64,000 nt of DNA. It comes from Propionibacteriaceae bacterium P6A17 (GTDB lineage: Bacteria; Actinomycetota; Actinomycetes; Propionibacteriales; Propionibacteriaceae). The stretch is taken from contig JHVD01000002.1 in the NCBI GenBank assembly GCA_000619965.1, forward strand, positions 124,001 through 188,000, read 5' to 3'. Below are positions 9,632-18,154 of this stretch, piece after piece; position 1 is the stretch's first letter, and each line of letters starts with the position of its first letter. The notes below the pieces were generated by a model that was not told where the DNA came from, made no database searches, and saw only the letters and a program-made list of their open reading frames with translations. Both the position numbers and the translations under genes were made by a program.

Positions 9632-10609
9632 TCACGCCGGCGTGATCGCGCCCGAGGTGAGCCGCACGGCCACCGTCGGCGAGTCCGTCCGGGTGGGCGC
9701 GGCGACGGTGGCGCGTTGCCCGTCGGGCAGCTCGACGGTGAGGACGAAGTGGTCGACGTTCATGTGTTGCTCGACGACGGGCACCGGCACGCCCCGATCG
9801 TCGAGGGCGAGGCTGCGGGGGCCGATGCCCAGCACCTCCCCGACGTCGAGCGTGCCATTCCAGCCGAGCCTGCTGGCCGTGGCGGCCGTGACGAAGGTGC
9901 GGAAGCCCAGGAACGCCGCCACCTGCTTGCTGCTGGGGCGATTCCAGAGTTCGTCGGGGGCCTCGCGCTGGAGGATGCGCCCCGCGTCCATGATCGCGAC
10001 GGAATCGGCGACGGTGAACGCCTCCTCCTGATCGTGGGTGACGTGCACCGCGGTGGTGCCCGTCTCCTTGAGGATGCGGGAGAGGTCGGCGGCGAGCCGT
10101 CGCTTGAGCCCGGTGTCGAGGGCCGAGAGTGGCTCGTCGAGGAAGATGGCCCGCGGCTTCGGTGCCAGTGCCCGCGCGAGCGCGACGCGCTGGGCCTCGC
10201 CGCCGGAGAGCTCGCTCGGGCGGCGGGCTCCGTAGCCGGGGAGGCCCACCAGCTCGAGCAGCTCGTCGACGCGGCGCCGCCGCCCGAGGCGGTCGAGGGC
10301 GCCGAGACCGTAGGCGACGTTGCGCTCGACGGTCATCGTCGGGAAGAGCTGCCCGTCCTGGAACACGAGCCCGAATCGGCGCTTGTGCACGCGCACGCCC
10401 GCCAGATCCTCGCCGTCCCAGGTGACGCGGCCCGAGGCGAGCGGCTCCAGGCCCACGATGCCGCGCAGCAGCGACGACTTCCCGCTGCCGGAGGCGCCGA
10501 GCAGGGCCAAGACCCGGCCGGGGGCGACGTCGAGGCTGGCGTCGTCGACGGCGAGGGTGGTGCCGTAGCGGATGGAGACGTGCTCGACGCCCAGACCACT
10601 GTTCACCAC
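9632..10609 (-). CDS. thiQ: Thiamine ABC transporter, ATP-binding protein
   Basis: ATPase of the thiamine importer. 325 residues. Walker A GASGSGKSS at 38-46, Q-loop VFQDGQLFP, signature LSGGEAQRVALARAL, Walker B AIFLDEPLSALD and the H-loop histidine HVTHDQEEA are all present. The C-terminal ~100 residues form an extra domain as in CUT1/Fe3+-type ATPases. Tandem GTG codons at 10609 and 10606 overlap the thiP stop, and GGGAGG lies seven bases before 10609. Role and name rest on the operon position behind a TPP riboswitch. Confidence 0.93.
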   Translation of the reverse strand: MVNSGLGVEHVSIRYGTTLAVDDASLDVAPGRVLALLGASGSGKSSLLRGIVGLEPLASGRVTWDGEDLAGVRVHKRRFGLVFQDGQLFPTMTVERNVAYGLGALDRLGRRRRVDELLELVGLPGYGARRPSELSGGEAQRVALARALAPKPRAIFLDEPLSALDTGLKRRLAADLSRILKETGTTAVHVTHDQEEAFTVADSVAIMDAGRILQREAPDELWNRPSSKQVAAFLGFRTFVTAATASRLGWNGTLDVGEVLGIGPRSLALDDRGVPVPVVEQHMNVDHFVLTVELPDGQRATVAAPTRTDSPTVAVRLTSGAITPA

Positions 10610-12207
10610 GAGTCCACCTCCCTCGGCCGTGCACGTTCGGCGACGACCATGACGGTCGCGGTCAATACTGCCAGCCACACGGAGGCGGCCAGCGCCATCT
10701 GGTGGTTCTCGCCGCCCGGACGGCTGAACAGCCGGAAGATCAGCACGGGCAGCGTTGGACGGTCGGGGCGGGCGAGGAACGATGTGGCGCCGAACTCGCC
10801 GAGGCTGGTGGCGAGCGCGAACCCGAGCGCGAGCCCGATGCCGCGACCGAGCGCCGGCAGTTCGATGGTGGCGAGTGCACGGGCCGGCGAGGCGCCCAGC
10901 ATGGCGGCTGCCTGCAGCTGGCGCGGGTCGATGGCGCGCAGCGTGGGCAGGAGCGTGCGTACCACCAGCGGCAGCGCGACGACGGCCTGCGCGATCGGGA
11001 CGAGCACGATGGAGGAGCGCAGGTCCAGCGGTGGACGGTTCAAGGTGATGAGGTAGCCGAACCCGACGGTGACCGCGGACACGCCCAGCGGCAGCATGAA
11101 CGCGCCTTCGACCGTCGCGAGCGCTCGGCGGCCGGGCGCCGAGGCGGGGCGGCGGGAGACGACGAGCGCCACGAGCACGCCCAGCGTGAGCGCGATCGCG
11201 GCGGCGGCCACGGCGGTGCGCAGCGACGTCCAAGTGGCCTCCAGCAGCGCCCCGGCGAAGAGGCTGCGGTACCCGTCGAGCGTCCAATCCCCGGCGTCGC
11301 GCAGCGACCTGACCAGCAGCCCAGCCATCGGCACCACCAGCAGACCGACGATGATCGCGACGGTCACGAGCACGGGCGCCCAGTCCCGGCCCCAGTCGAG
11401 ACGCGAGGTGCTCGTCGTCTCGGGAAGCAGGCGCAGTGCCGCCTGCGAACGCCGCTGCCAGGCACTCGTCAGCCACAGGCACAGCGTCACGACGATCACC
11501 TGCGCGATGGACAGCGCCGCCGCGGCCGACAGGTTCAGCACCTGCGTGGTCTGGAACCAGATCTCCGTCTCGATGGTGTGGTGGGCGCCGCGGCCGAGCG
11601 TCATCACGATGCCGAAGCCCGAGGCGCAGAACAGGAACACGAGCGCCGCCGACGAGATGATCGCCGGCCGCAGCGCGGGCAGGGTGACCGTCCAAGCCGT
11701 GCGCCAGCCGTCGGCGCCGAGCGCCGCAGCCGCCTGCGTCTGCCGCGGGTCGAGGCGCGCCCAGAGGGCGCCGACGGTGCGCACCACGACGGAGTAGTTG
11801 AAGAACACCATGGCCAGCACGATGCCGACGACGGGCTCCGGCCCGCTGAAGGCGATGCCGACGACGACCGTCGGCAGCACGAACGGCACGGTGATGAGGC
11901 CGCGGAGGACCTGCTGGCCGGGGAATCGCAGCCGGTAGAGCACGTAGGCGCCGACGACGCCCGTCGCGAGGCACAGCAGCGTCGCCACCGATGCGGTCTG
12001 CAGGGTGAACCACAGCGCCCGCCAGGTCCGCTCGGACCGTCCGACGGCGAGCAGCCCGTCGAGGGTCCAGGAGGTGCCGTTGTGGAAGCCCCGCGCCACC
12101 AGCGCGCACGCCGGCCACACGAAGAAGATGGCGAGGAACGTGGCGGGAACGGCGGCGACGGCCACCCAGAGCAGTGCCCCGGGCAGCCGTCGCGCTCGTC
12201 GGTCCAT
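10603..12207 (-). CDS. thiP: Thiamine ABC transporter, permease protein
   Basis: Fused permease of the thiamine importer. 534 residues with about twelve hydrophobic segments arranged as two homologous halves (about 1-265 and 285-534). Each half carries an EAA-type loop, for example QAAAALGADGWRTAW in the first and QAAAMLGASPARAL in the second. ATG 12207 lies eleven bases beyond the thiB stop; longer frames run into thiB. It overlaps thiQ at its 3' end. The substrate is inferred from the TPP riboswitch rather than from the protein. Confidence 0.92.
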   Translation of the reverse strand: MDRRARRLPGALLWVAVAAVPATFLAIFFVWPACALVARGFHNGTSWTLDGLLAVGRSERTWRALWFTLQTASVATLLCLATGVVGAYVLYRLRFPGQQVLRGLITVPFVLPTVVVGIAFSGPEPVVGIVLAMVFFNYSVVVRTVGALWARLDPRQTQAAAALGADGWRTAWTVTLPALRPAIISSAALVFLFCASGFGIVMTLGRGAHHTIETEIWFQTTQVLNLSAAAALSIAQVIVVTLCLWLTSAWQRRSQAALRLLPETTSTSRLDWGRDWAPVLVTVAIIVGLLVVPMAGLLVRSLRDAGDWTLDGYRSLFAGALLEATWTSLRTAVAAAAIALTLGVLVALVVSRRPASAPGRRALATVEGAFMLPLGVSAVTVGFGYLITLNRPPLDLRSSIVLVPIAQAVVALPLVVRTLLPTLRAIDPRQLQAAAMLGASPARALATIELPALGRGIGLALGFALATSLGEFGATSFLARPDRPTLPVLIFRLFSRPGGENHQMALAASVWLAVLTATVMVVAERARPREVDSW

Positions 12208-12218
12208 GGCGGAGGGCG

Positions 12219-13256
12219 TCAGCCGATGGCCTCGGCCCACTCCTGGATCCACTGCTCGCGGTGCTCGTCGATCGTCGCGGCATCGACGTGCGTCGGCGCC
12301 TCGGACAGCGGAGCGAATTTCACCCACTCCTCGGGCAACTCGGTGGCCTCGATCACCGGGTACATGTACATGTTCTCCGGGATGGAGGCCTGGACGGCGT
12401 CGGAGAGCAGGAAGTCGACGAACTTGCGTGCGCCCTCGGGGTTCTTCGCGCCGTGCAGGACGGCGGCGTACTCCACCTGGCGGAAGCAGGTGTCCGGAAG
12501 GTTGACGGTGGTGGAGTTGCCGTCGTCGCCGATCGTCCAGGCCGGGGAGGTTGCGTAGCTGAGGACCAGCGGGCGCTTGCCCTGCCCCTCACCGGCGGAG
12601 AACTCGACGTTGTAGGCCTCGGTCCAGCCGGAGACGAAGAGTGCGCCGTTGGCCTTGAGGTCGCGCATGTAGTCGAGCCAGCCGTCGCCCTTCTGGCCGA
12701 CGGTGGTGAAGAGGAACGCGAGCCCCGGGGAGCTGGTGGCGGGGCTGGGAGCGACGAGCAGGTCCTTGTACTGGGCCGAGGCGAGGTCGTCGAGGGTCTG
12801 CGGGATCGGCAGGTTGTTGGACTCGAACCACACCTTGTCGGCGTTGACGCACACGTCGCCGAAGTCGATGGGCGTCATCTGCTCGGTGGCGAGCGACTTC
12901 GCCCGCTCGTCGAGCGCGGGGGAGACGTAGGCGTCGACGATGCCCTGCTGCTCGGCGCGGGAGGCGAAGGTGTTGTCGATGCCGAAGACGACGTCACCGA
13001 GCGGCGCATCCTTCGACAGCACGAGCTGGTTGACCATCGCGCCCGTGTCCTGCAGGGGTGTGTACGTGACCTTGAGGCCGGTCTCCTGTTCGAACTGCTG
13101 CTTCAGTTCGTCGGGGATGTTGAACGAGTCGTGCGAGATCACCGTGATCTCCCCGCCGCCGGCACTGTCCGACGACGAGGGCTCGGCTGCCTGCCCTCCC
13201 GAGCAGGCGACGAGGGCGACGGCGGCGACGCCGACGGCCAGGGCACGAATACGCAT
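12219..13256 (-). CDS. thiB: Thiamine ABC transporter, substrate-binding lipoprotein
   Basis: 345 residues. N-terminal lipoprotein signal peptide MRIRALAVG...LVACSGG with the lipid-modified cysteine at about 17. A Ser/Gly/Glu-rich linker follows, then a periplasmic-binding fold of the iron/thiamine/spermidine type (GGEITVISHDSFNIPDEL, GDVVFGIDNTFASRAE). FGDVCVNADKVWF and the conserved tryptophan-containing PAWTIGDDG fit thiamine-binding proteins. ATG 13256 is preceded by GGAGG. The longer frame to 13310 runs into the riboswitch expression platform. Confidence 0.93.
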   Translation of the reverse strand: MRIRALAVGVAAVALVACSGGQAAEPSSSDSAGGGEITVISHDSFNIPDELKQQFEQETGLKVTYTPLQDTGAMVNQLVLSKDAPLGDVVFGIDNTFASRAEQQGIVDAYVSPALDERAKSLATEQMTPIDFGDVCVNADKVWFESNNLPIPQTLDDLASAQYKDLLVAPSPATSSPGLAFLFTTVGQKGDGWLDYMRDLKANGALFVSGWTEAYNVEFSAGEGQGKRPLVLSYATSPAWTIGDDGNSTTVNLPDTCFRQVEYAAVLHGAKNPEGARKFVDFLLSDAVQASIPENMYMYPVIEATELPEEWVKFAPLSEAPTHVDAATIDEHREQWIQEWAEAIG

Positions 13257-13263
13257 GGAACTA

Positions 13264-13279
13264 CCTCCTTGATCGGAGG
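13264..13279 (-). promoter_or_regulatory. Shine-Dalgarno-sequestering hairpin upstream of thiB
   Basis: On the minus strand CCTCC-GATCAA-GGAGG forms a hairpin whose 3' arm is the thiB ribosome binding site. A competing CTCCTTG/CAAGGAG pairing involves the same site. This looks like the translational expression platform of the adjacent TPP riboswitch. Confidence 0.65.
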
Positions 13280-13307
13280 GCTTGGCGCGCAGCCAAGGAG
13301 AATCACT

Positions 13308-13391
13308 CACTCCCTACGCCGGTACGAACCGGATCAGGTTGAGGGTCTGCGGTTGCCCGCACTCTCAGCGCCCCGGTGGCGCTCCCCTGTG
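13308..13391 (-). ncRNA. TPP riboswitch (THI element)
   Basis: On the minus strand the conserved CTGAGAGT core, GACCCTCAACCTGATCCGGTT and GTACCGGCGTAGGGAG segments occur in the right order and spacing. A GGGGAGCGCCACCGGGGCG P1/P2 region begins the element. It lies about 50 bases upstream of thiB, so thiamine pyrophosphate should repress thiBPQ. Confidence 0.96.
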
Positions 13392-13405
13392 GTGGCCTCA
13401 GGCTA

Positions 13406-14464
13406 TCAGGGCGCGTCGACGCGCGCATACGTGGATTCGCTGATGCGCAGCAGGGCGTCGCGGATGAGGCGGGCGCGGCGCTCGCCGATGCCGTCGATCT
13501 CCATGAGCTGGGCGCGCCCGGAGGTGAACAGCTCCTGCAGGGAGTGCCCGGGGATGAGGAGGTCGAGGATGTTCGACGGGAGCCGCCCCACCGTCGCGAG
13601 CACCCGGTAGCCGCGCGTCGACAGTGGCGCCTCGAGGTAGGCGTTGGGGCCGAAGCCGAGGCGCTCGGCGACGAGCTGCCCGCCGAGCAACTCCTCGGGG
13701 GTGAAGTTCTGGAGGTTCTCCAGCCCGAACTGCGACGGGTCCTCGAGGTTGTGGGCGTAGTCCCTGCGCAGCATGTCCTCGAGCCGTTCGAGCGGCGCGG
13801 CCAGCTCGGCGTGGCGCATGGCGAGGAGCCGCCCTTCGACGCCGAGGATGGAGATGAGGAAGTCCATCTCCGCCGACAGGCGCCGCGACAGCTCGTAACG
13901 GTGGGCGACGCCGACGAGGTCGCGCAGCGTGACCTGGTCGGCCACCTCGAGCGAGGTGAACTGGTCGAGCGTCTCGGTGAGGCGCTGGGTGAGGCTCGTC
14001 AGTGCGCCGAGCGTCTGCGATCCGCGGCTGACCACCTCGGAGGCCTTCTCGACGACGTGCCGCCGCCCGTCGAGGAACAGCGAGACGGTGCGCATGGAGG
14101 CGGAGACGGTGACGACGGGCACCTCGGCGAACTGGGCGGTGCGGTCTGCTGAGCGGTGGCGGGTGCCGGTCTCCGCCGTCGGGAGGTCGCCGGGTGGGAC
14201 GAGGTGGACCCCTGCGGCGACGATGCGGCTGAGGTCGTTGCTGAGGATGATGGCGCCGTCGAGCTTGGCCAGCTCGCGCAGCGCCTGCTCGGAGAATTCG
14301 ACGTCGATCGCGAACCCGCCGGTGGAGGCTTTGGCGACCTGCCGGTTGTTGCCCATCACGATGAGCGCTCCCGTGCCGCCGTGCAGGATGCGGTCGATGC
14401 CTGCGCGCAGCGGGGTGCCCGGCGCGAGGGCCTGCAGGTGGCGGCGGAGTGCGGATCGGGGCAC
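13406..14464 (-). CDS. disA: DNA integrity scanning protein DisA (diadenylate cyclase)
   Basis: Makes c-di-AMP from two ATP while scanning DNA for branched structures. 352 residues. The DAC domain (about 1-145) holds the DGA motif (KLDGAIILS) and GTRHRSA (RHR motif). A helical linker (150-290) leads to a C-terminal helix-hairpin-helix domain with LMEIDGIGERRARLI. GTG 14464 is three bases after GGGAGGG and gives family length. Frames reaching 15595 are antisense to the HEAT-repeat gene and are rejected. It often neighbours radA in actinomycetes, as it nearly does here. Confidence 0.97.
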   Translation of the reverse strand: MPRSALRRHLQALAPGTPLRAGIDRILHGGTGALIVMGNNRQVAKASTGGFAIDVEFSEQALRELAKLDGAIILSNDLSRIVAAGVHLVPPGDLPTAETGTRHRSADRTAQFAEVPVVTVSASMRTVSLFLDGRRHVVEKASEVVSRGSQTLGALTSLTQRLTETLDQFTSLEVADQVTLRDLVGVAHRYELSRRLSAEMDFLISILGVEGRLLAMRHAELAAPLERLEDMLRRDYAHNLEDPSQFGLENLQNFTPEELLGGQLVAERLGFGPNAYLEAPLSTRGYRVLATVGRLPSNILDLLIPGHSLQELFTSGRAQLMEIDGIGERRARLIRDALLRISESTYARVDAP

Positions 14465-14617
14465 GGTCCCTCCCTTTCGTGATGCCCCAACAATAGTGCC
14501 TGTGGCCGTCGTCGGGGGCGCCTCGTCGTGGAGGCTGCGGGCCGGCTGTGCTGTGGGCGAACGTGCTTGGGAAGCGGGGGAGCCGCGCCTACGCTGGCGC
14601 GAGAAAGGAAGGCAGTC

Positions 14618-15355
14618 ATGTCCACGTTGTTCGATCAGCTTCGCCACGCCGAGACCATCACGGGTCGCCGCCATGCGGCGCTCGCCCTCGGCACGAGCCA
14701 CGAGGAGGGCGTCGTCGACGTGCTCGTCGAGCGTCTGCGCGATGAGCCCGACGGTCACGTGCGCGAAGACATCACCTGGGCGCTCGTGCAGCACGCGCGG
14801 GAGGCCGAGGGGCAGCTCCTCGCGCTGCTCACCAGCGATGTCCCCCACGACCGATTCTCTGGGGCGCACGTACTGAGCAAGATCGGCAACCCCGCGCACT
14901 TCGACGCCGTCGCGCCGCTGGTGCTCGACGAGCACGCGGACGTCGCGCTCAAGGCCTACCGCGCGGCCGCCAACACCGGCGGATTGCGCGCGGCGGAGGT
15001 GCTCGCCCGGCGCCTCGGCGACGGCGACGAGTGGCAGCGCGACGCGTTGTCGGACGCGTTCCGCAAGCTGGGGGAGGGCGCGGTGCCGGTCCTCGTGGCC
15101 GCGCTTGACAGCGAGTCCTCCGACGTGCGCGACCACGCTGTCGAGGCGCTCGGCTACCTCGGCGAGCACGCAGCCAGCGCGGCGGACGCCGTCGAGGCGC
15201 GCGTGGCCGACGAGTACGAGCCCGTGCGGCTGACCGCCGTGTCGACGCTGGGCCAGCTCGGCGAGGCGGCACGCCCGGCGCTCGAGCGGGTCGCGGCGTC
15301 GGAGGATCCGGTGCTGTCCGCACTGGCGAAGCGCCACCTGGAGCGCCTGGGCTGA
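14618..15355 (+). CDS. HEAT-repeat protein
   Basis: 245 residues built almost wholly of paired helices. Repeated units (LGTSHEEGVVDVLVERLRD, LGEGAVPVLVAALDSES, LGQLGEAARPALERVAA) identify HEAT/PBS-lyase-type repeats, a scaffold for protein or nucleic-acid contacts. No catalytic residues are seen and there is no signal peptide. GAAAGGAAGG lies before ATG 14618. TACGCT at 14590-14595 is a likely -10 box. It is divergent from disA, but a functional link is not demonstrable from sequence. Confidence 0.85.
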   Translation: MSTLFDQLRHAETITGRRHAALALGTSHEEGVVDVLVERLRDEPDGHVREDITWALVQHAREAEGQLLALLTSDVPHDRFSGAHVLSKIGNPAHFDAVAPLVLDEHADVALKAYRAAANTGGLRAAEVLARRLGDGDEWQRDALSDAFRKLGEGAVPVLVAALDSESSDVRDHAVEALGYLGEHAASAADAVEARVADEYEPVRLTAVSTLGQLGEAARPALERVAASEDPVLSALAKRHLERLG

Positions 15356-15394
15356 GCCCTGGCGCGGCTCGGCGCCCTCGGTGTGGGCGGGCGG

Positions 15395-15400
15395 TAGCGT
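15395..15400 (+). promoter_or_regulatory. -10 box TAGCGT for the sialidase-like gene
   Basis: TAGCGT ends seven bases before ATG 15408 with no ribosome binding site, matching the leaderless pattern. Confidence 0.45.
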
Positions 15401-15407
15401 GACCGTC

Positions 15408-16529
15408 ATGCAAGTGCTCGCCCGCACCGGCAGCCCGCTCGAGGGTGGCCCGTCGCCGACGCCCTGCCACCGCATCCCCGCGCTCGCCTGCGTGGGGGGA
15501 CGGCTGGTGGTGGTCTTCGACGTGCGCACTTCGCCGCTCGACCTGCCGGGCCCCAACGGCATGGCCGTGCTGACCTCCGACGATCTGGGCGCCACCTGGA
15601 CTGCGCCCCGCTGGCTTCGCCGGCCCGAGGGCCGGTGGGGCTGCGGCGATGCCAGCCTGATCGCGCTCGACGATGGGTCCCTGCTCGCGTGGTACGTCGG
15701 CTCGGACGGGGGCTCGTTCTGGGACGATCAGCGCCCGGGCGAGGGATGGACGCTCTGGGTGGCCCGCTCCCTCGACGGCGGGCGGACGTGGGCGCACCGC
15801 GAGGTGTCCGAGGGGCTGTGGCCCGACGACGCGGGCTGCCTGTTCGCGTCGTCGGGCAACGGCACCCAACTCGACGGCGGGCGACTGCTGCAGCCGGTCG
15901 CCGTGCGGCGCCGCGGGGGACAGGTCCGGTACGTGGTCATGGCCATCTCCGACGATCGGGGAGACTCGTGGCGGCTCGGGGCACCGGTGGAGGGGTGTGA
16001 CGAGACGAAGGTGGCCCAGCTTCCCGACGGTCGGGTCGTGCTCCACTCGCGGGCCACGCCGTCACGCCTGGCCGCAGTGTCGACCGATGGCGGCGAGACG
16101 TTCTCGTCGCCGAGCCCGGACATCCCAGATCCGGGCTGCAACGGAGGCTTCGTTTCCCTCCCCGACGGGCGTCTGGCCTGCACGTTGGTGTACCCCGAGG
16201 GCGCGACGACCGACTCCGTCGTGGACCTTCCCGACCCGACGGGTGGCCGCGGGGCGTCGTCGGGGCCGGTGTGGAGCGAGCGCCGCAACCTCGTCCTGCG
16301 CGTCGGGCTTCCGGGTGCCTGGGGCGAGCCGGTGGTCCTCGACCCGGGGCCAGCGGCCTATTCCGTGGCCGCGGTGGTGCCCGACGGGCGTCTGGCCGTC
16401 GCGTGGGAATACGGCGCCTACGAGGGCATTCGCTTCGCCCTCGTCTCCCCGCCATCCCCGACGGCGGGCCTCGGCGATGGAGTGGGCGTCGTGGGCGGCG
16501 CTGCTGGCCGCGCCGGAGCACCCGGCTGA
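15408..16529 (+). CDS. Exo-alpha-sialidase-like BNR/Asp-box protein (GH33-like)
   Basis: 373 residues forming a predicted six-bladed propeller. It has the sialidase HRIPAL arginine motif near 22, the FDVR segment (candidate acid/base Asp), and four Asp boxes (SDDLGATW, SLDGGRTW, SDDRGDSW, STDGGETF). GCDETK supplies the candidate glutamate and AYSV the nucleophile-tyrosine region. Sialidases release terminal sialic acids, but no sialic acid uptake or breakdown genes are nearby. No signal peptide is present, so it would act in the cytoplasm. The C-terminal ~25 residues are Gly/Ala-rich. BNR proteins include non-sialidases, so specificity is open. Confidence 0.8.
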   Translation: MQVLARTGSPLEGGPSPTPCHRIPALACVGGRLVVVFDVRTSPLDLPGPNGMAVLTSDDLGATWTAPRWLRRPEGRWGCGDASLIALDDGSLLAWYVGSDGGSFWDDQRPGEGWTLWVARSLDGGRTWAHREVSEGLWPDDAGCLFASSGNGTQLDGGRLLQPVAVRRRGGQVRYVVMAISDDRGDSWRLGAPVEGCDETKVAQLPDGRVVLHSRATPSRLAAVSTDGGETFSSPSPDIPDPGCNGGFVSLPDGRLACTLVYPEGATTDSVVDLPDPTGGRGASSGPVWSERRNLVLRVGLPGAWGEPVVLDPGPAAYSVAAVVPDGRLAVAWEYGAYEGIRFALVSPPSPTAGLGDGVGVVGGAAGRAGAPG

Positions 16530-16570
16530 CCGACTCTGGCAACCGTGATGCAATCGTTATCCTTGCGCTG

Positions 16571-16598
16571 TTGAATCGAACGGATGTATCGGTAGTAT
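16571..16598 (+). promoter_or_regulatory. Promoter of the DUF222/HNH gene
   Basis: TTGAAT (16571-16576), a 16-bp spacer and TAGTAT (16593-16598). Initiation about seven bases downstream would fall at GTG 16604, allowing a leaderless message. The surrounding 60 bp are AT-richer than the flanks. Confidence 0.6.
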
Positions 16599-16603
16599 AG
16601 GTC

Positions 16604-18028
16604 GTGTCATCGAATGATGGTTGGGGGTGTGGGATGGTCCACGACGATGCGGCTTCGGCTTTCGCGGCGATGGCGCACGCGACGGAGTCGGTCCGGGCGG
16701 CGCAGGTGGCGGAGATCATCGCCTTGCTGGATGCGGCCGCGAGGTACGGTGCCGACGACGATCCGCACCTGCCCGAGGAGCTGCGGGGCAAGTGGCTCTC
16801 GGCCGGTCGTGATGGCGTGGCGCGGGTCTCGGAGCTGTTCGTGTTGGAGGCCGCGGCCGCCACCAGGCGGAGCTTCGGCTCGATGCTCGAGCGCGTGTCC
16901 TGCGCTCGCAGTGTCCAGGTCCGCCATCCGAGGATGTGGCAGTGCTTCGTCGAGGGCCTGGTCGATTGGTGGGTCGTCGTCAAGGTCGAAGAGGCCTGCA
17001 AGCAGTTGCCCAAGCAGGCGGCGCTGGAGGCGGATCGTCGCGCCGCGCACTGGCTGGGCCTCCACCCCTCGTGGACGATCCTCTCCGAGGTCGGCCGCTG
17101 GGTCCTCGACGCCGATCCCGCAGGTGCGCGCAAGCTGGCCGCGCTCGCGCAGCGGGAGCGGTTCGTGCACGTGGGCCGGTTCGAGGACGAACACTGTGGC
17201 CTGTTCGGGAAGGTGGCGGCCACCGACGGGGTGCTCTTCAGCCAAGCGCTGGACCAGATCGCGGCGTCCCTGCCCGCTCCGGAGCTGCCGGAGGGCGTCA
17301 CTGCCGCGGAGGCGACGAAGTACATCCACGACCAGCGGCGTGCGGCCGCCTTCGGCGTGTTCGCCCGGCAGGCCGTCGGTCAGGGCTCGCTGATGGACGT
17401 CGAGATGATCGTGCATGTCCCGGCGCAGGCACCCGACGTCGACGGCGGGCTCCCGCTCGCCCCTTCGGCCCACGTGGAGCGCTGGGGCGTCCTGCTCACC
17501 GAGTCCCTGCCTTCGTTCCTGCACGGGGCGAAGGTGACGGTGCGGCCAGTGATCGACCCCCACATGGTCCCCGACGCGCCAGGGCACGACCCGTCGACGT
17601 CCCAACGTGTGGCACTGGCGGTGTGCAACCCGAGGTCGGTGTTTCCGTACTCCACCACCGCCGCGGCGCAGTGCGACGTGGACCACACGATCGCATTCGA
17701 CCCGACGGGCCGCCAGGGCGCGACGACGATGTCCAATCTCGGACCCCTCGACCGCCGCGCGCACCGTGCGAAGACGGCCGGCCACTGGCAGCTTGAGCAG
17801 CTCTCGCCGGGGGTGTTCCGGTGGCGGTCGCCACTGGGCTACGAGTTCGAAGTCACGGGGCGTGGCACGGTGATGACGCGCCTGCCGGAAGCGCCCGTGC
17901 CACCCATCCCCAGCCTCCCGGCGCAGCCGCCGCCCGACGACGACTGGCCGGATCACGATCCATATTCGGAGCACCCTCCGACGCCTCCGCCGTGGTGGGA
18001 CGAACACCCCACCTGGCTCGAGGAGTAG
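16604..18028 (+). CDS. DUF222 / HNH endonuclease domain protein (13E12 family-like)
   Basis: 474 residues from GTG 16604 (464 from ATG 16634, which is also plausible). Residues ~15-330 form the DUF222 domain typical of actinobacterial repeat-family genes. Near 360-395 lies an HNH-like module, QCDVDHTIAFDPTG...NLGPLDRRAHRAKTAGHW, with the DH pair and the later Asn and His. The upstream Cys pair that binds structural zinc in many relatives is replaced by VFPYSTT, so activity is uncertain. The C-terminus is rich in Pro, Asp and Trp. The cellular role of the family is unknown. Confidence 0.85.
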   Translation: MSSNDGWGCGMVHDDAASAFAAMAHATESVRAAQVAEIIALLDAAARYGADDDPHLPEELRGKWLSAGRDGVARVSELFVLEAAAATRRSFGSMLERVSCARSVQVRHPRMWQCFVEGLVDWWVVVKVEEACKQLPKQAALEADRRAAHWLGLHPSWTILSEVGRWVLDADPAGARKLAALAQRERFVHVGRFEDEHCGLFGKVAATDGVLFSQALDQIAASLPAPELPEGVTAAEATKYIHDQRRAAAFGVFARQAVGQGSLMDVEMIVHVPAQAPDVDGGLPLAPSAHVERWGVLLTESLPSFLHGAKVTVRPVIDPHMVPDAPGHDPSTSQRVALAVCNPRSVFPYSTTAAAQCDVDHTIAFDPTGRQGATTMSNLGPLDRRAHRAKTAGHWQLEQLSPGVFRWRSPLGYEFEVTGRGTVMTRLPEAPVPPIPSLPAQPPPDDDWPDHDPYSEHPPTPPPWWDEHPTWLEE

Positions 18029-18084
18029 GGGCCCCGCACCACCACGCCCTGCGCCACTGGCCCCCCCGGCCGTCCCACCTTCGG

Positions 18085-18119
18085 CACCACCCCGAGCGTT
18101 CGATGCGTTCGGGGTGGTG
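18085..18119. terminator. Bidirectional terminator between the HNH gene and radA
   Basis: CACCACCCCGA (18085-18095) pairs with TCGGGGTGGTG (18109-18119) between two convergent genes. Confidence 0.7.
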
Positions 18120-18154
18120 GTGCTGTCGCGGGCCCGGGCGTGCCCGTCGGCCAG

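Noticed and set aside
9632-12283. A fused 883-codon protein covering thiQ and thiP
   Set aside because: Only the last ~325 codons encode an ABC ATPase. The rest is an out-of-frame copy of thiP; the real genes overlap by a few bases.
10702-12558. A long plus-strand frame opposite thiP and thiB
   Set aside because: Composition-driven shadow of the thiamine transporter genes.
13406-15595. A long N-terminal extension of DisA
   Set aside because: It would be antisense to the HEAT-repeat and sialidase-like genes. GTG 14464 has a ribosome binding site and gives family length.
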